32,876 bases of DNA, from contig CAKZZK010000101.1 of NCBI GenBank assembly GCA_937885235.1, positions 1-32,876 on the forward strand, written 5' to 3'. Source of the stretch: an uncultured Treponema sp. Its GTDB lineage: Bacteria > Spirochaetota > Spirochaetia > Treponematales > Treponemataceae. Positions within the stretch are counted from its first letter, which is position 1, and each line of letters begins with the position of its first letter. The notes beneath the pieces were generated by a model, which worked only from the letters and a program-made list of their open reading frames with translations, searched no databases and was not told the DNA's origin. Shown here in pieces: positions 30,666 through 32,876 of this stretch. The position numbers and the translations under genes were made by a program.

Positions 30666-31676
30666 ATGTCGGCGGGAAACGATAGCGAAGAGCTGCTCAG
30701 ACTGGAAAATCTCTGCATTTCCGTTCCCTCCCATGGCAGGCGCTGTCTGGCTGTGGACGGTGTGAGCCTTTCGGTTCACAAAGGCGAGGTCTTTGGGCTC
30801 GTGGGGGAAAGCGGCTGCGGCAAGAGCCTCACTTCGCTTTCCATAGAAGGGCTGCTTCCTGAAGGAGCGGAGCTTGCGGGGGGCGCTGTCGTCTTTGGCG
30901 GGCAGAATATGCTTTCCCTGCCTCCGCGGGAGCGGCGCAGCCTTTGCGGAAGAGATATAGCGATGGTCTTTCAGGAGCCGATGAGTTCTCTGAATCCCCT
31001 GATGAGGATACAGGCTCAGGTTGAAGAGCCGCTTAAGATTCACTCTAATTTGAAACGCGATGAGCGCAGGGAGCGGGTGCGTGCAGCGTTGACAGCTGTG
31101 GGGCTCCGCGATGTGGAAAGGCTCATGAAGAGCTACCCGCACGAGCTTTCGGGAGGCATGAGGCAGCGCGTGATGATTGCGATGGCGGCAATCTGCCACC
31201 CCCGCCTGCTGATTGCAGATGAACCCACCACCGCCCTCGATGTGAACACGCAGACGCAGGTGCTGGAGCTGCTCAGGGGGCTCAACAGGGACTACGGAAC
31301 CGCTATCCTGTTCATCTCTCATGATTTGGGACTTGTCAAAAATCTGTGTACATCGCTTGCCGTTATGTATGCTGGAAAGATTGTGGAGCGGGGGCGCATG
31401 GAAGAGCTGCTTTCCTGGCCCGCCCATGAATACACGCGGGGGCTTTTGCGCTCTATTCCCGACAAGAGCAGGAAGGGGCAGCCCTTGGACTGCATTCCCG
31501 GACGGGTGCCCGCGGTGTCTGAGCAGAAAGCTCCCTGCCCCTTTGCCCCGCGCTGTCCTAAGGCTCGTTCATGCTGTTTTGAGCTTGCTCCTCCGGCGCT
31601 TGCTCTTTCTCTTTCGCATACGGTGTATTGCCACCTGCCTGACGGCATGGAAGGATTTGCTTATGGGCGCGAATAG
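30666..31676 (+). CDS. dppD: Dipeptide/oligopeptide ABC transporter ATPase (DppD/OppD type)
   Basis: The 336-residue ATPase has Walker A GESGCGKSLTSLS, Q-loop MVFQEPMSSLNPL, signature LSGGMRQRV, Walker B LLIADEPTTALD and H-switch ISHDLGL. The C-terminal oligopeptide/dipeptide transporter domain includes the Cys pattern CPFAPRCPKARSCC, which can hold an iron-sulfur cluster in this family. It energises import together with the DppF-type subunit, whose start overlaps this gene's end by 14 bp. Confidence 0.94.
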   Translation: MSAGNDSEELLRLENLCISVPSHGRRCLAVDGVSLSVHKGEVFGLVGESGCGKSLTSLSIEGLLPEGAELAGGAVVFGGQNMLSLPPRERRSLCGRDIAMVFQEPMSSLNPLMRIQAQVEEPLKIHSNLKRDERRERVRAALTAVGLRDVERLMKSYPHELSGGMRQRVMIAMAAICHPRLLIADEPTTALDVNTQTQVLELLRGLNRDYGTAILFISHDLGLVKNLCTSLAVMYAGKIVERGRMEELLSWPAHEYTRGLLRSIPDKSRKGQPLDCIPGRVPAVSEQKAPCPFAPRCPKARSCCFELAPPALALSLSHTVYCHLPDGMEGFAYGRE

Positions 31677-32430
31677 TGACGACAGAATTTTAACAGTGGA
31701 AAACCTTGACTGCTGTTACCGCCCCGGTGTGCCCGTGCTCAGCAAGGTGAATCTGACGGTGCGGAAGGGGGAATTCCTTGGCCTTGTCGGGGAGAGCGGC
31801 TCTGGCAAGTCAACGCTCGGGAAGGCGGTGCTGGGACTGCTCCCCTTTGAGGGCTCTGTCACTGTGGACGGGATTAGCTGTGACCGACGGGGCAGGGGAC
31901 AGCGGCGGCAGTTTTACCGCAGCGTGCAGGCGGTGTTTCAAGATCCCCTTGCTGCGCTTGACGGGCGGCGTACCGTGGGGGCAACGCTGGAAGAGCCCCT
32001 CTGCATCCACAGGCTTGGCAGCAGGGCGGAACGGCAGCGGCGCGTGGACGAGATGCTTGACCTTGTGGGGCTCGATGCGGACTACAAGGGGCGTTACCCC
32101 GCTGAACTGAGCGGGGGGCAGCGGCAGCGCGTGTGCATCGCAGCTTCGCTCATGCTCCGCCCAAAGCTTGTCATTGCCGATGAAGCCATTTCCTCCCTTG
32201 ATGTGTCCGTGGGTGCGCAGATTTTGAACCTGTGGCAGGAACTGCATGAGCGCCTTGGGCTGTCGCTGCTGTTTATATCGCATAATCTGAACGTTGTCTA
32301 CTATCTGTGCAGCCGCATCGCTGTCATGTACCGGGGAACAATTGTGGAAGAGGGGCCTGCGGAGGAGATTTACAGCCATCCGCAGCACCCGTATACCAAG
32401 CTTTTGCTTGCTTCCACTATGCTGGCGTGA
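31663..32430 (+). CDS. dppF: Dipeptide/oligopeptide ABC transporter ATPase (DppF/OppF type)
   Basis: The protein has 255 residues from ATG 31663, inside the end of dppD and after AAGGA; the longer open frame upstream is the shadow of dppD. Walker A is GESGSGKSTLGKAVLGL, signature LSGGQRQRVCIAASL, Walker B LVIADEAISSLD and the H-switch ISHNLNVV. It is shorter than usual OppF (about 310-330), lacking the C-terminal Cys-containing extension and ending at YTKLLLASTMLA. No substrate-binding protein gene follows, so it must be encoded elsewhere. Confidence 0.92.
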   Translation: MGANSDDRILTVENLDCCYRPGVPVLSKVNLTVRKGEFLGLVGESGSGKSTLGKAVLGLLPFEGSVTVDGISCDRRGRGQRRQFYRSVQAVFQDPLAALDGRRTVGATLEEPLCIHRLGSRAERQRRVDEMLDLVGLDADYKGRYPAELSGGQRQRVCIAASLMLRPKLVIADEAISSLDVSVGAQILNLWQELHERLGLSLLFISHNLNVVYYLCSRIAVMYRGTIVEEGPAEEIYSHPQHPYTKLLLASTMLA

Positions 32431-32496
32431 TGCTTGGCGGGAGAGCTTGGTAAAACGTGTGGGTGGCCTTGCGGGCTATACGCATTTGTGCGCATA

Positions 32497-32741
32497 GTCC
32501 GTGGACATTTATGCATATAGTCCGTGGACATTTATGCGCATTGCCGTGGATATTTATGCACATTGCCGTGGATATCCGTGCACATCGCCGTGGATATTTG
32601 TACACATAGCCGTGGACATTTATGCACATCGCCGTGGACATTCGTGCACATCGCCGTGGATATTTGTACACATAGCCGTGGATATTTGTGCATATCGCCG
32701 TGGATATTTATGCATATAGTCCGTGGACATTCGTGCGTATA
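32497..32741. repeat. Array of about eleven degenerate 22-23 bp tandem repeats
   Basis: Units follow (G/GT)CCGTGGAYATTYRTGCRCATM, head to tail without spacers. Three units have the longer GTCC start (first two and last), the other eight are 22 bp. Each unit contains a small palindromic core such as ATGCAT, GTGCAC or GTACAC. The frame shifts by one base per 22-bp unit, and open frames appear on both strands by repetition, so it is most likely non-coding. An 8-bp inverted sequence (CTATACGC near 32476, GCGTATAG near 32733) borders the array. Bases 32431-32496 and 32742-32815 hold no gene that I can support. Confidence 0.85.
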
Positions 32742-32815
32742 GGCTAGAGCGTTCGGGGGTGTGCCTGTACGCTCATTTTCTTCTATAATAATGTGATTGT
32801 TTTACGGCTCTAGTC

Positions 32816-32876
32816 TTAGATAGTGCCGCCCGCAAGCAGCTTTGCCAGCTCCACGCCTACAGGTATGCGGGCATCC
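32816..32876 (-). CDS. 3' end of a gene running off the right edge
   Basis: On the - strand the last 20 codons read DARIPVGVELAKLLAGGTI and then TAA. This is a plausible protein end with the local codon preference, but it is too short to identify. The rest lies beyond the window. Confidence 0.6.
   Translation of the reverse strand, partial: DARIPVGVELAKLLAGGTI

Noticed and set aside
31321..31662. Long N-terminal extension of the second transporter ATPase
   Set aside because: The stretch is the dppD sequence read out of frame. The ATG at 31663 with AAGGA gives a normal ATPase start.
32497..32741. CRISPR array
   Set aside because: Units are contiguous with no unique spacers, and no cas genes are nearby.
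32417..32742. Open frames on both strands through the tandem repeats
   Set aside because: They arise from a stop-free repeat read in all phases. The 22-bp unit is not a multiple of three, and no ribosome binding site or recognisable protein is present.

Overview
The window looks like a spirochaete chromosome, most likely a Treponema-type anaerobe, carrying the right-hand part of an integrated prophage. This is inference. The prophage has a Treponema-style diversity-generating retroelement (DGR). The chromosomal part has a [FeFe]-hydrogenase maturase, ferredoxin-linked 2-oxoacid oxidation, and a FecR-like protein next to a CHASE2 adenylate/guanylate cyclase. No rRNA or tRNA is present to settle the taxonomy.

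Prophage, about 1 to 13.8 kb; its left end lies outside the window. Rightward late genes come first: a tail-fibre-like protein, a small helical protein, and a 408-residue protein with a C-type-lectin/formylglycine-enzyme-like C-terminus. That last protein is the DGR target. Its final 143 bp (variable region, VR) align without gaps to a template repeat (TR) exactly 570 bp downstream. All nine differences fall on TR adenines. Between and after them lie avd, the TR, a hairpin-rich spacer and a reverse transcriptase with the DGR signature LGNRFSQ. The retroelement converges on a long leftward early operon. In order of transcription this holds a ribbon-helix-helix (RHH) regulator, a Bro-N antirepressor, several small proteins, SSB, ParA, ParB, a primase-helicase and at least four small proteins. 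Three of these (59, 50 and 23 residues) fall below usual ORF length cut-offs. The operon starts from a near-consensus promoter whose -35/-10 spacer is filled by one of two matching operator dyads. A repressor gene that looks leaderless and a secreted CxxC-type small protein read rightward from the same switch. ParAB with its own primase and SSB suggests a phage-plasmid lifestyle or ancestry. No integrase is visible.

Chromosome, about 13.9 to 32.9 kb. (a) ugd, hydF and a DUF456 membrane protein, converging on a GtrA-family protein. (b) An aryl-2-oxoacid module: iorB, paaK, an ACT-domain protein and a PaaI-type thioesterase on +, convergent with iorA on -. (c) A methyltransferase and an outer-membrane beta-barrel candidate on -. 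(d) A FecR-like protein with a Ser/Thr tail and an upstream secreted helical protein on -, divergent from a 1000-residue CHASE2 cyclase. The cyclase is followed, almost without gaps, by a complete dipeptide/oligopeptide ABC transporter core (two permeases, two ATPases) that lacks a binding protein. (e) An array of about eleven degenerate 22-23 bp tandem repeats, then the 3' end of a - strand gene.

A recurring feature is promoters whose predicted transcription start falls on or beside the start codon (ugd, iorA, the prophage repressor), suggesting leaderless mRNAs.
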